64,000 bases of DNA from Diadema setosum (lineage: Eukaryota; Echinodermata; Echinoidea; Diadematoida; Diadematidae). The number at the start of each line of letters is the position of its first letter. Position 1 is the stretch's first letter. This document shows, piece by piece, positions 27,801 to 42,875 of this stretch. A program made the position numbers and the translations under genes. The stretch is taken from positions 36,855,869 through 36,919,868 of the forward strand of contig CM067068.1 in NCBI GenBank assembly GCA_033980235.1, written 5' to 3'. The notes under the pieces are model-generated. The model was not told where the DNA came from. It did no database searches and saw nothing but the letters and a program-made list of their open reading frames with translations.

Positions 27801-30800
27801 CATAAAATGTTCATGATAAGCATGATACATTGAATAAATGCACAAAGATTCAACACCCCTCATGTTCCTATTGCGTCTTATGAAACAATATCAAATTCTT
27901 TGTTTTATATCGAAAATCTAGCACCATGCTTGCTAAGATTAAAGTAAGATAGACCAACGGAAAACTTCCATCTGAATTGGACTTGAAATAATAAATGTTT
28001 GGATTTCTAGGTTTTAAAGTTTTCCCCATGATATCTGTCACACCGACACGATGCAAGTTAGCCTAGTTGATGAGGATGATGTCTTCCGCTTACAGTTCAA
28101 CCAATTATGCACGAAATAGTTACAAAATAGTTACAAAATACAAAATAGTCAAAAAATAGTTACAAAATAGTTACAAAATAGTTACGAAATAGTTTTGGGG
28201 CAAATTATTTGTACAGGGCCCCATTTTTCTCTCTCTTCTTTCTTTCTATAAAACAACAACAACAATAGTTACAAAAAATGATGTTTTTAGTCGATGACTG
28301 ATCGACCATATTATGCGAGCTCACACCCATTTCCCATCTGATCATTACCAGAGTGTTTCAACATAACATGTCTTTTTTTTTTTAATTCTTAACATATCAG
28401 GAGGAGAATTTGGGTGTTTGTGTTCACATCAGTATAGGAGACTTGTGTGGTAAGAGTTAATCATTTTGCATTTCTTCGTGACCTTGCATCACAAAGCCGC
28501 CAAAAGTCACCAGACTCAGGGACTTTTAGTGAAGGACAGATTCTGAAAGAGCAGACTCTAAGCTTAAAAATGACACGTAACTCCGTACAATGGACTTTTC
28601 CTAAAAAAAACCCAGGAAATTATATGGAGAGAAAGAATACCTTACTGAAAAGTGTTTATACTGAGAAATACACCTTGAAGTTTAGGATTTGTTTAAGTAC
28701 ATAATCTCTCCCAGCGGTGCTCTTCGAAATGAATAGCCCGAAAACTCTCCATTGTAACTTCTATGGAGGGATTATCATGATTAAGCTGAAAATGTGCACG
28801 CTCGCTCAGTACTGTAACATTCGACTCATTCGACTGATAACCAGCTTTCAGTGCGATAGCCTTATCTTTTCAAAGAGCTGAGGGTGTGTCAAGGCTTTTT
28901 AAGAAATGAAGAGAGACCTCTAAGACAAACCAGATCTCTCACTCTCTCTCTCTCTCACACACACATACACACACACACACCCACACACACAAACAAGCAA
29001 GCAAAACTGTAATATTATTCTCTTTATGTCACTTCACTGCTGTAACAGGAATTGTTGTAGTCTTTTTATACAGCAATTAAAGGGGAAGGCTAGTAACTGA
29101 TCAGTGGGAATCAGTGGAAATGCTGGGAGATGATTGTTCCAATCCTTATGGGATTCATTCAAGAGTTTATTGTATATCTGTTGCTGTGTGAAAATGATTT
29201 GCTTCAGAATGGTCTCATATTCAAGTAATGTGCAGTTTAATGCTTCCAGGTTAGCGTCCCTGGTCAGTGACGGGGCATTAATCTGCACATTACTTGGATA
29301 TGAGACCGTTCTGAAGCAAATCATTTTCACACAACAATAGATATACAATGAACTCTTGAATGAATCCCATAAGGATTTGAACAATCATCTCCCAGCATTT
29401 CCACTGATTCCCACTGATCAGTTACTAGCCTTCCCCTTTTGATAAGGTATGCTGTGATTTAACAAAACTTACAAGTTTTGCAACTTTTGAACAAATCGAT
29501 TTTAAATAATTTCATTTCATTTCATTATTTCCACATGAACATGTATGCAACAAAAATTACATTTGAACAATATAAAAGTGTGGGAACACAGATGAAGCAC
29601 ATCAGGGTTGTTGTGAAATGCCTCATGTGATGCACTCTGTCGAATTGAGTCAGAAGTCGCAAAAATGAAAATTTAGCAATGCCTATTATGTGAATTTTAC
29701 AGACTCTAAGCTTTACAATGATATGTAATATAACTCATTTTCGCATCCCTATAGATTTAAAAAACTAATATAAACTATGCTTATGGTGTCAGTCCATTTT
29801 CGAAAAATATTACCATTTTATTTATATATTAACTTATTTATTTATTCATTAATTCATTAACTTATTCATTTATTTATTTATATTTATTTAATTATGTATT
29901 TATTTATTTGTTTATTCATCCATTTATGTACGTAGGCCTATGTATGTACATATTTATTTATTTATTTATTTACTCATTAATTAATTAATTCATTCATTCA
30001 TTCATTTATTCATTCATTTATTTATTTTCTTCTCCTCTTTATCAGGAATCGGATGGGCCATGGTGATCATCTCCGGCATGGTAGCCATCTACTACAACAT
30101 CATCATGGCGTGGAGCACGCTCTTCTTTTTACGTTCGTTTACCCACGACGTGCCGTGGAAGGCGTGCAACCACACGTGGAATACGGAGGCGTGTCAGGAG
30201 AACCAGACGGTTGCCATGGAGCTCGGTCTCAACCGCACCCGACGCCCCTCCCAGGAATTCTTCTAGTGAGTTCATTGACCTTTCTTGTTTCACTCCGTGA
30301 AACGTCTTGGTTCAGAGTCTGCCTCTGAAGCGAAATTTGAAATTGCAGAGGGTTTTTTATTTTTTCATCTCCGTGTTTAGTAGCTCCGTGATGTGTGTGG
30401 ATGTGTCTGTGGGGGGAGGGAGGTGGGGGTGCAGGGTTTCGTTTGTTCGTGTCCATATTTGTTTGGCAGATGGGGCATTGATGAAGGAATGGATGAATGA
30501 ATGAATGATTGAATAAGTGAATGAGTAAATGAATGAATCAGTGAATGAATGAATAAATAAGTGGATGGATGGATGGATGAATGATTGATTGAATGAATGA
30601 ACGAATGAGTGGATGAATGAATGAATGATACATTATTGGTTGATTTGATTAATTGATAAATGGATGAAAGAGTGAATGAAAGTGAATGATTGATTGATAA
30701 CGGTTGATTGATAAATTGATTGATTAATCAATAAATTGCATGAATGAATTATAAATGCATGAATGAATGCGTGATTGATTGATTGATTGACTGACTGACT

Positions 30801-33800
30801 GACTGACTGACTGACTGAATGAATGAATGAATGAATGAGGTAACAAAGCTGGCTTCCCTGTTTCCATGGCAGTAACTACATCCTGAATGTGGACGGACAC
30901 ACGATGGATGACATGGGGGAGCTCCGGTGGGAGTTGGCTCTCTGTCTCCTCTTCACCTGGATCGTCATCTTTTTCTGCATCTTCAAGAGCGTCAAGAGTT
31001 CGGGCAAAGTGAGTGTCGCAACAATGCACTAACCTTTATGTGTTTAACAGGGACTCCCGCCTAGAATGTATGTGTACGCTTACGGGTGCGTTGCAAAATA
31101 ATGTGTCATCATCAAAAGTATGTGTGTGAGAGTGACACCCCGTGACGCATGCGCATTCGTGATTTGGTAATAGATTTGTTTTTGTTTTTGTTTTTCATCG
31201 TGGGGGAATAGAGACCTTTTGGGAGCTGATGAATACAACAACATCCAGTGCAATGATCTGAGGAATGATAATAAATGAAGATTGTAATTAAGGTTATAGT
31301 ATACAGTGGTAATAGTAACGATATTTTTTCAAGTAATAGTATTTCATTCGTAGAAAAATCACGCATGAAGCGATAAGCCTGAATTTTTAAGACTCGTTAC
31401 AGTGGTGATAATGAGAGTTTACTGGCTTATTACACGAGAGTACACGATGGTGACATAAAATAAAATCTTTACTCAAACTAAGAAACACCTAAACGAAACA
31501 AACGTCACTGTTACCTTGTAAACTGTCACAATGGAATTAATATCACCGAAATAAATTCCGAGAGATCATGGACACAATTAAAATTATCGGGAGACATTTT
31601 TTCTCGGCAAGACACGTCGCGACGGCAATGGACTGCACAAACTGTGTTTTTGTGGAATATGTTGAGTAAAATATACTCTAACCACGATGTTAACCAAATG
31701 TTCGTGTCAATATGTGGTTAATCGTTCCGCCCATTTTATGTGTGCTTCTTTTTTTTTTTTTTTTTTTTGCGTCTTTTGTAACAGGTGGTGTACTTCACCG
31801 CTACGTTTCCGTACATCATTCTTACCATACTGTTGATCCGGGGAGTGACGCTAGAAGGTGCCCACATCGGGATCAACTATTATCTCAGTCCGCGTTGGGA
31901 AGAACTCGAAAAACCATCGGTCGGTAACATGTGGATGATGAATGTTGTATGGGGTGAAAAGAAAAAAAATGCAAAAATGCATTAATTGACCACCGATTAA
32001 AGCATGATACATTCCTACTTTCGCATTTGACAAATACGTTCATGCTATGAGTCATCTCTTTGATGCAGCTGCCATAATGTACAACGTGAGTAAGGTACAA
32101 AGATGCTTAAAGTTGTATACATGTATGTGCAATGTGAGAAAACCATAAGAATTATTATTACACAAGAATGATGGGCACTCTCTTCATGTAGGGTTTCTCT
32201 TTCACAGAGAAGACAGAAAATTAAGAATCTCTTTTTGATGTAGCTTTGCATACTTGCCAACTAGTAAGATTTTATCAGATTCAGTAAGATTTTTTTTTTA
32301 CATTAAAAATAACAAAATCAGATTTTCTGTCAGAGAAATCAGATTTTTAAAAAATATTTAGATATATCTTTCATGTGTATTTTCTGAAGATTTGACCGAA
32401 AGTAAGATTTTTAACTTCAGTTTGCATATAAAATAAGATTTTTGCTATCCACGAGTAAGATATTTCATCTTGAAATGTTGGCAAGTATGCCATTGACGTA
32501 TTGACAGAGTCAGAGTAAGATGAGGGAACTACTTCCCACCCCATCTGTACTTGGTGAATGAGCTGTCACACTGGTAAACGCTAAAATGCCATATTTGCAA
32601 TTTTAGATTCGTGCGCTTCTGATATTATCATGGCATACAGTGTTGTACATTTGTCGGTGCCATCGGCTAATTTCAGAGTAGCAATTCTAAACCGCAGATA
32701 GCTGATATGCCTCGGGTTTATCAGCGTTCAGTTCTTCTCAAAAAGTTCAAGAACAAAAATTAATTCGGTTCATGACGATACACCTCTTCTAACACGATGA
32801 CAGCAATGAAATAAAACACATATATTTTGATGACAGAGGGTCCAAAATGTAAGCTGCACTTCAAGTTTGCATGACAATTGTGTGAGAATCACTTCTGCTC
32901 ACACTCGTCGTCGTTAGGGCAGTGCCAACTATTTACAACTAATGTTTGATCCGTTGCTAAGATACCAGAGGTTGGTGTCACTGACCTTTGCACCGATTCC
33001 GCCTCACCCCTTCATCCTTTCAGGTTTGGAGCGCTGCGGCCACCCAGATTTTCTACTCTCTCGGCCCGGCCTGGGGCGGCGTGCTCACATTCGCCAGCTA
33101 CAACAAGATCAACAACAATTGTTTGATGTAAGTTCTGATGTGATAGATTCATAGCTGTTTGAATGCGTTTTCATTCACTTATTTCACAAATAAAATGCGA
33201 AGATATGTTTGGACAAGACAAAGTAAATGGTATTTTATTTTGTGCAAGTAACAATAGAAAAGAAAACAGCAACAACAAATATGATATTGCAAGTGGTAAT
33301 TAAATATCAGTCAGTGATTGGATAATAGTGATCACGTGGTAGTGTAAACAGTGCCACACGATACCATTATGACACCAAGTGGTCGAGCGATAATGCTAAA
33401 GTGCTTTAACCATTCCGAATGACAACGCATATGTTGCTCTTAGTGGCCGAGAAAACACAAACTGTTCCTACCTCAAGGTTTCAAAAGCTTATTATGGGAG
33501 GTTATGAGACCCTCAGTAACTTTTCAAACCGGTCGGGTTGAACATTCTGCCTGTTCCCTACCCTGACACTAATCATCTATTAAGGTTTTGTGAAAAAAAA
33601 AGTCAGTGTATTGTCGCTCGTCATGGACCAGAGAGACTGACCCGACTCGGGTCCTCTTCGGACTTTTGGACATCTCCGTGACTCATCGGCAAACGCGATT
33701 GTTCAAAGTACACCATGTGTGAGAGAGCTCTCTCTCCTCCTGAGCAGAAAGTGCTATAAAGCGTTCGCTTGGGATTTCGTCTAATTCCGTCTCATTTTGC

Positions 33801-36800
33801 ACACAAGTCACTAATGAAGGTTATAGAATCCAGGTCCCACGAATCGCGACAGTATGACACCTTTTGGTGAAATGTGCGCTTGAAGGAAGTTCAACAGTCT
33901 AAACTTACAGTTCTAAACTTTTCTATGTGACTTGTACGACAGGCAGTCCAGAATATATGATAGAAATGGAAAAAAAAAATAGACGACTATGAAGTGCAGT
34001 GACGACATTCATCCATCGACATCCATACTCGCATACAAATTTTGCAGCTATTCTCTTCAAGCGGTCGCAATATACTGGTTTATAGTGTATTGATAGATGT
34101 AGTATGTCCTTAAACTCCATTAAACGATTTATGAACTGTTTGCGGTTTGTCTTTCAGTGACGCCATCGTGCTCCCGTTCATCAACTGTCTGAGCAGTTTC
34201 TACGCCGGCTTCGTGGTCTTCGCCACTCTAGGCTTCATGTCCTACAAGACCGGCCTCCCAATCGACAGCGTCGCCGTAGACGGTAAGTTAGCATCCTCAG
34301 CCCTACACCGTTTTAGGATGCGTTTACAGCAAACTTTTCTGGGCAAAACATGGTTTTGAAACCGTGTCTTGTGGTTTAGTTTTTGCTATAAACTGTAGTC
34401 GTGATTACAAACATGGTTGTGAAACGCACTGTTGAGGTGCGATTTAAAACCATGTTCCACTAGAAACAAGGTTTTGAAAGTGAGAGGCAACCGTCTTGTG
34501 ATTTGGAAAAAAAAAAGTTTATATGACGTCATAGTTTCCCGCGCCCTGTCCGACCAATCAAAATACCAGGGACCAAGCTGCGCAAAATGAGATGCGTAAT
34601 GGCAGAGTCCGACAGAGCCGGAAACACGCTGGGGGTGGCTGAGAATTATAAACGCTGCTCTGTCAAACCATGTGTCAAAACCGTGTTTCAAAACCATGTT
34701 TCAAAACCATGTTTCAAAACGGTGTTTCTCGGTACGCTAAAAATTTTTAAACGCAGCCTAAGATGTAGACCACGGCCGCAGCAGCCTCTGACTGACTAGC
34801 CTGCATTATTATGATTAACACATTGGTATTTACTTTTTGTGTGACGTTACAAACCAAATTTTTAATCTTGAAGGAAATGAATCTTTTCCTCCTTCATTTT
34901 TAGTTTTGTCATGATGGCAGCTCTGAACACATCGCCCGCTCTTAGATCATGAAATTGTCTGTCACCGTCTGTTTGCCTTTGACGAACGTAGGTCATTATA
35001 CACTCTGTATTTGTATTTTTTTTTTTATGCCTCCGCCACGAAGTGGTGCCGGAGGCATTATGTTTTCGGGTTGTCCGTCCGTCCGTAATGAATTTTGTGG
35101 ACAGCGTAACTAAAAAACCTTTCGAGGTATCCTAATGAAACTTGGCATGTATGTGTATTAGGGGGTGAAGTTGTGCCTATCAACTTTAGGGTGCACATGC
35201 TCAAGGTCAAAGGTCAAAAGGTCAAGGTCAATACGTAAAATTTCACTATTTCCACCATATTTATGCAATGCCTGAAGATATTTTCTTGAAACTTAGTATA
35301 TACATGTAGTTTGGGGTCATGAGGTCAAAGGTCAAAGGTCAAAAGGTCAAGTAAAAATATTAAGACTTCACTTTTTCCTCCGTAACTTGGAAATTGTTCA
35401 AGGTATCTTCATGGAACATTTACATGTACTGAGTGGCAGTGAGTATCTAGAGAATTTAGGGTTCATGGGGTCAAAGGTCAGGGGTCAAAGCTCAAGGGCA
35501 ACACTTCAACATTTTACTATTTCCCTCATATTTATGCAATGCCAGCATGATTATTTTTTTACACTTGGTGTATGCATGCATAACCTAATAGAGATTCTCT
35601 GGAAACTTTTTTTTTTCTTTTTTCTTTTTTGCCTCAAAGGTCAAAAGGTCAAAGATCAAGGGAAGGGGCTGAACTAACTTTTTCCTCCATATCTCAGAAG
35701 TGGCTCAAGTTATCTTGAAACGTACTACATATTTATGCATGTTCTACCTGACAGTGATTATCCTATGAATTTTAGGCCAGATGAAAATGGTAACAATGTA
35801 CTTTTCAATACAGAAATTGCACTTTTTCTCCATATCTTGAAAATTACTCAATACATAGACTTATGAATGGGCAAAGTCAAGTTAAAGTCCTTAAATCCCC
35901 AAATACATGCTCTCCTATTCATCCAATTAAGCCTAGGTCAAGGAAGGTGAACATTTAACACATTTGTGACAAACTTTTCACTTTAATATTTTGCCAATTT
36001 TGTGAAAATGTAATCACACATTGTCCACATGTACTATAGACCTATTAGGAGAATCATGCATTATGGCGGAGGCATACCAGTCGCCTTAGCGACATTTCTA
36101 GTTTCAAACTTTAAATGAATTGCTCTATTTGATCTGTTCTATGTTACACCCAAGGTCCCGGATTGGTGTTCGTGACCTACCCGGAAGCAATCTCCCAGAT
36201 GCCCGTCGCCCCTCTCTGGGCCATTCTCTTCTTCTTTATGCTCTTCCTCGTCGGGCTCGACACTCAGGTAACCCCAAGAAAGGGGCAGTGCTAGGAATTC
36301 CGTAAAGGGGGGGGGGGGGGGAGCTTTACATTTTTCTCTTCTTTTGTTTACAAAAATAATAAAAATAAAAGGGGGCGCCCGTTGCGCCCCGCCTGGATCC
36401 GCCACTGCAAGACAAATTCTGTAGAAGTGAGGAAAGCTTACTTTGCAGGTGAAGCAAACTTTACAGATGATGTCAGCGAACTTTACCTTCATCTTATGTA
36501 CCTGTCGACCCTCGACATGCATATGAAAGAAAGATAAATTCTTTATGAACGGAGAAGTATTTCTTGAAACAAACTTCACTGAAGATGTTGGCAAACTTTG
36601 GCTCGGTAAATAGAAAAAAAAAAAAAAAAAAAAAGACTTAGTCTTTCCGAGACTTAGTCTTTCCGAGTCTTGAAGCAAACAACTCGTAAAAAATTTGGCA
36701 AATATTCAGCCTAATTTTGTGTAACTAGCGACCCTGGATAATGCAAATAAAACTACGACAAATTCATAAAAGTTAGGAAATCTTACCTGGCGCAAACAAC

Positions 36801-39800
36801 AGACGACTTTCGCAAATTACAACCCTACTCAATGTCAATCAGCCCTGTACATGCGAATAAAACAAGAACAAATTCTACAGGAGTGAAGGAATCTTATTCA
36901 AAGCAAATGACACAGCAAATCCAGACGAAATTGCGCCTCATCTTGTGTACCTTTCGGCTTTTAACATGCAAATAAAACAACGATATGTTTTGATAAGGGG
37001 GTGAAAGCTATTATTAACTCTTTGCAAAGTCTCAATACTACTACTAAAAAAATATATAAAAAAAAAAGATGTATCTTGAATTTATATGTTGACGTTACTG
37101 GTATGTTGTTGTTGTTGTTTTTTTTTCAAGCTACTACATTTTATTTCTCTGCAGTTTGGTTCACAAGATTAGAGAATTTATAATAATCATCATGCAATAA
37201 GCGTGCCAATTAGCTGCAGGGTGTAAGTTTGAGTTCAAAACAGTTCAATGGTAATTTAACCCTATTCTAACCGGGGGGGGGGGGGGGGCAAATTGACCCC
37301 CCCCCCCCTCGACGTTTCGCGCCACGATTTCGCAACGCGCAAAGCTTTTGCCGCGTCGTTTCACGACTTTTTTCATTGTAGTCTCCCGCATATTTTGAGA
37401 CCAAATTTGCGACGTCCGGGTACACCGTTTTGAAGTTACGTAATGTTTTGCATATGCATGTCAACCAAAAAAAAAAAAACCAGCTCAAATTCATGATATC
37501 GTGTGCAAATTTCAACTTTTAACCATTGAAATTAATCAATTCTAGTTTAGATAAGCCTGAAAAAGTGCCTGCAACAAGTTTTGGCAAAAAAAAAAATACA
37601 AAACAAAAGGTTGAAAAAACAATAAAATACATAAGAAATTAACAAAACAATAAAAACAAAAGAAATTAATTTCAATTGAGCTATTTTTTTTACACAAAAA
37701 GTGTTTGATGTGTCTTGAGGAATTCTGACACAAAAATTTAGCAATCCTCCAGTCTTTTTAATGGAGTTACAGGTGAAAATATGATTTCATGCACAAATTT
37801 GCATAATTAATTTATTAAAAATAGAAAGGCAATATTTTTCTATATATTTTTCTATATATTATATACTATATGTAATATTGTAGTTGACATCCAGCTCTAT
37901 CTTCAGGCAAAATTTCGCGGCGATCGCGAGATCGACGGCCGAGATCTGAAGGGGGGTCAAATTGACCCCCCCCCCCCCCCCCCCCCCCTCAGTAAAAACT
38001 TGGTCTCAAATAGCCCAGTTAGAATAGGGTTAAAGGTTGTGCTTTGAATTACTTGAAAATCTTTTGTTGTTGTTGTTAACGGATTCAGAGGGTTACATGA
38101 AGCTAACCAGTTGATCGAACGTGAAGTTCTTAGGTTCAGTGAGAGAAGAAGAGAAGGAATAGAGAGATGAGAAGATGAAGGGAAAACTAGAGGAGGAGGA
38201 AGGAGAGGAGGAGGAAGATAAAAATAAGAAGAAATTGAAAGTAAGATTGGAGGAAGAGGGAAGAGGTAGATGAAGATAGATTTTAAAAATGAAAAGAAGA
38301 TGAAATGAAAGACAAAGCGAATCCAAATAAAGATATTTATGTCTGATGATTCAGAAGAAATAAGACGTCAAGGATATTATGAGGAAGAGTGTTGTATATA
38401 AAGAATATAAAGAATTATGAGCTATATGACACGTACGGTATCACATTTTCGTTCCCAGTTTGGAATGGTAGAGACGGTCGTAAGTGGCCTGGTTGATTAC
38501 TTCCCAAATCATCTCCGTAAACACGGCTCGTTGGTCTCGCTAGCCGTCTGCATTGCGTTCTTCCTACTTGGACTTCCTATGGCTACTCAGGTAAACAAGA
38601 CATTTAGTATGCAGAGTTGTTGTTGTTTTTTTTTTGCTTGTTTGTTTATTTGTTTGTTTGTTTTTTTCAATGTTTTGCTTATCGACTGGTTTGGTTTGGT
38701 GCGGATTATTTCTGCATCATTTTTCTCCAAGTACGACCTACAATGACAAATCAATACAAATTGATACTGTGTATGCAAAAAAAAAAAAAAAAAATGAAAA
38801 CATACAAATCAACAAAGGAATTGTCAATTTCATAACAACATCGTCGCTGATACATATAAAGTCAAAGCAACCTTATAATGCATACCATAGTATTATGTGG
38901 GGAAAAAAGAGAAATCAATACATGGGACCATCATCATGAGCAGTGTTTGACTAGGCCTTATCTTATACGACTACATTACAACACCAATAAACCTACAGAC
39001 ATAATTAAATTAACTTTTAAACAGTACACATGTTCAGAAAGACTACAGGCTACGTGCTTGTTAAAAGAAAGAAGCAGCAACATTGATTTACTGATGTAGC
39101 TGTCATTTGTACCTTTGTTTTCTCTGTAGGTGGTATGGCCAATGATGGAATATTTATTTTTGTCTAACCTCTCATATTATATGTTACGATATCTGCTTAC
39201 CGATAGTCATCTGGTCGTCATTTTTCTACTTTTTAGATAGACACACTGATAACATTTGTCTCCACATTTAGCTGGTGACTCAGTTAGTGGTCAAGAATAA
39301 ATTGCATGAAGAATGAAAGCTATATTTGATGTCTAGAAAATTTCTCTTTTCGCCCTATTTCAAACTTTTATTTTGATACAGAGGTTCTTTCATCCAAGCA
39401 ATATGAAACTTTGACACTATAATTGGTGTACTGTTACCAGTGGAAGTAGTTTGATGCACTTATTTGCAGTATTTTGATATGCTAATTAATGTGCTATTTC
39501 GAATCCATGATTGTCACTGTGCCCACACTTTAAAAAGAAACAGACATTAGGTTTATATAACTCCACAACTGTGTTCAAGTTTACTGCAGTAAAGTGAGTA
39601 AAACCAGACAAACTAGTTACAGAAGTTTCATCAAAGTAAGGCTATAAAATTGACGAGAGGGATATAGATTTTGCCTTTCGATTTCTTGTCAAAAATAACA
39701 TTTAGTGGACATTTTATTGTCGGTCAATGAGGGCACTTTGAGACCATGATATAAACTCATGGAGCCTGCATACATGTGACTCATACTCTGTATACGCCGA

Positions 39801-42800
39801 ATATTTCGCGAGGTATTTATTGTCGCAAATTTCGCGAGACGGGCGCTATTCGCGAATTTAAAGACACGCGAAAATATTGACTCTGATCCCAATATGAATG
39901 TGACGTGCCCGCATACATAATTCTTCACGCAGTACTGTACTCCACGAAGATCACGATTTTAACCACTCGCGAAACCGTCTAGAAGTAACGATTCGCAAAA
40001 ATTTAGACTCGCTAAATATAAGGTGTATACAGTGTGTCACTGCATCGTGAAACATGTTTAACTTTGAAGCGCCAGAATCACCCGCGGCCACCCTTCCCCG
40101 TGTGTAAAGTGTGTGTGTATGCACATGTGCGTGAGGGCATGGAGTGCAGGAGTTTAATTCTGTATGTATTTCTTTGCACTGTTTCTATGACCCTCAATTC
40201 ACATCACTCTGACAGTTAATCTCTATAAAATATGTGAACAATTTGTCAACATGACTTATTACGATGGTGCGTAATAGAGAAACTAGAAAGAATTCCACAA
40301 TATTTCATCCTGAATCAAAAGTGCATGTAACTGTCATAAGCTATAGAATATTTATTCCCCCTTCTTTCCGAAAGAGGGTAAGTCAAATGCCCTTTCACTA
40401 TGCAAGAAGCATGAAATTGAAATCTGGAATTCTCTCTGTATTTTCTCTATATCGGTCCACTCCTGTTACATTAATGTTAAATTTTTGTCCCGCTAGTTTG
40501 CATATTTGTGTATTTGGGGTAAATTTCTCTTTAATACTTCTAAGTCGTATTTGTCGGTGCTCACGAAGCGAAATGATTACAATTGTCACAGGGTGGGATC
40601 TACATGTTTGAGCTGATCAACTGGTACAGTTGTTGGATCTCTCTCATGCTTGTTGGTGTCTTCGAGTGCGTGGCTGTGGCCTGGTTCTATGGTAAGACCT
40701 GGTCCAGGACCACAAGTCGTTTACCTCCTCGACGTCTCGTTCACTTTCAAATTCGACTACAGTCCGACCTCTCCTATCCGGCCTCCCTTTATCTGGATCT
40801 CTCTATTATCTGGATGCGATCTTGGCGTGATTTTTGTTTTCAATACAATATTTAAATTGAATTGAATTATTTTAAACTCCAGCAAAATCCCTACAGAAAC
40901 TCAAATTAATAGAACATTATTCCAAACATAATTAACATACATTCACATCAAATTTTCATCTAAATAACATGTATTCAGACATTCACTACCCCAAAATGTT
41001 GGGGTGACAGCAAAGAAAGAGTTTCAATGTACATTACTTGCAAGAGGTTACACATGTAGCTACCATTTGGTAGGCAGCTGCGGGTATTAAACATCAGTGT
41101 CCCATATCCGGCAAAATCCCTTATCCGAATTAGCGCCGGTCCCGACATGTCCAGGCAGGAGAGGTCGAACTGTATTACATTGAATGTCTGCTTTGTACAG
41201 TTCTCATATTCCATCAATTTGAAGTTGTATGGTGACAATTTCTTACGTTCTCCATTTGACATGATAGTTGGTAGAAATGAACAACAAATGTGATAAACGA
41301 GAACGCAATCGGCTTTATGTTTTCCATGCGTCGTCAACATTCCTTTACATCTTTCTAATTCCACATTCTTGGATTTTTTTTTTTTTTTTAATGAAAGTTT
41401 GTTACTTTCTTTCATCGGCAATAAAGAATTAGTGGCTATAATGGACAATATTTTATTCAGTTGTTGATTTGCCTTGATACTGACATGGATACATGTACAT
41501 GCAAGTATTAAGCCATTTATTTAATTTCATGCATTAAGATTTGAGTGCTTCGTGCCAGCGGGACAAAATAGCCATATGGGACTGAAGTGGGTGAATGAAT
41601 TGGTGTAAAATCTATGATTGTGTCATGTGATTGGTCACGTGACAGGTGTGCGTCGCTTCAATGGCGACATCCAGTACATGCTGCGGGACTACAAGTGGAT
41701 GCAGCCCGTCATCAAGCCGCTCCTATGCTGGTACTCCGCCTGCTGGGTGGTCGTCACTCCCAGTATCATTATGGTGAGACGCTCTCATGAAATAAATGAA
41801 CCACTTTACAGTATCAAGCACACAGCTTCAACAGCGCCCTCTATATTAGTTAGCAGACTATACTTCCCTACAGTAAAGTCATATTATGCATACATTATGC
41901 TCTGTTGATGGCTTTATCCATGGACCTACAAATTAGGTCCATGCTTTATCTAAATAGAATTGAATTGAATCGACTTGTTTTACGAGGCCAGTTAGGAACC
42001 AGTGGACACTTGTAAACATTTAGTGACCGCTTAAACGACTAGACAGTGAGTATAAAGGGTCTTGCCAAAGGGGACAATCATTGACATCACAAGATTTGAA
42101 CCAGGGACCTCCTGATTGACAGCAACTGTCTTTTTTACTGAGCCACAGCAGCTCCTTGTCACGAAATATATTTTCCAAAATATGGTATGATTTTATAATA
42201 GGGAAAGTCTCTGCATGATTGTGCCACTTGAAGGATAACATGCCGCCCTAACTACGATTTTAAACACATTATTTGTACAAGTAATTACAAGAAGCAAGGG
42301 TATCTGTCATCATCTTTTAATTGTTCCCTTGTTCTCTTCCTCATTACGTTTTGTTATTAGAGTATCATTTCCAAAACATTATCATGACAATGATTAAGTT
42401 TTGCTGAAATCACGATTCTCATTAGAACAGGTGCTGCCAATATATTTTTATTGAAGTAGGCACATGGTATCGTTCACAATAATGTGAATATCAGTCTATT
42501 CTTGTGAAAAAATCTGGTGATTATTTCAATTTGATTGAATTCTATTTTATTCATTGACACATGCAACGATTTTCCCCGTCTCAACCTCGCCCCCCCTTTT
42601 TTTTTTTTTTTTTTTTTACTCTCGTCGCGCAGTTCATCTGTATTTTCGGCCTCATCAACTACGTGCCCGTCTACTACGGCGACTACGTGTACCCGAAATG
42701 GAGCGAGGTCCTGGGATGGTTGATGGCCCTCGCTTCCCTCATCATGATCCCTCTCGTCATGGTGATTAAGCTCGTCTTCACCGCTGAGGGCGACACATTC

Positions 42801-42843
42801 GTTGAAGTGAGGATGTACTTCCCATGTTTGTTTATTTGTGTGC

Positions 42844-42875
<32 letters not shown>

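Larger units (their letters stand above)
24481..30045 (+). other. SLC6 intron 4 (5.6 kb)
   Basis: It contains (AC)n at 24779, a tandem AAAATAGTTAC repeat at 28111, a foldback at 29081, and ATTT-type tetranucleotide repeats running up to the acceptor. Open frames here are short and have no family resemblance. Confidence 0.8.

Noticed and set aside
36139..36678. Minus-strand open frame of 179 codons
   Set aside because: It is antisense to SLC6 exon 10 and then runs through a G/C tract and a poly-A tract; it is a shadow of coding sequence and repeats.
40975..41448. Minus-strand open frame of 157 codons
   Set aside because: Half of it lies in the pogo-like MITE and part is poly-lysine from an A tract; no family features.
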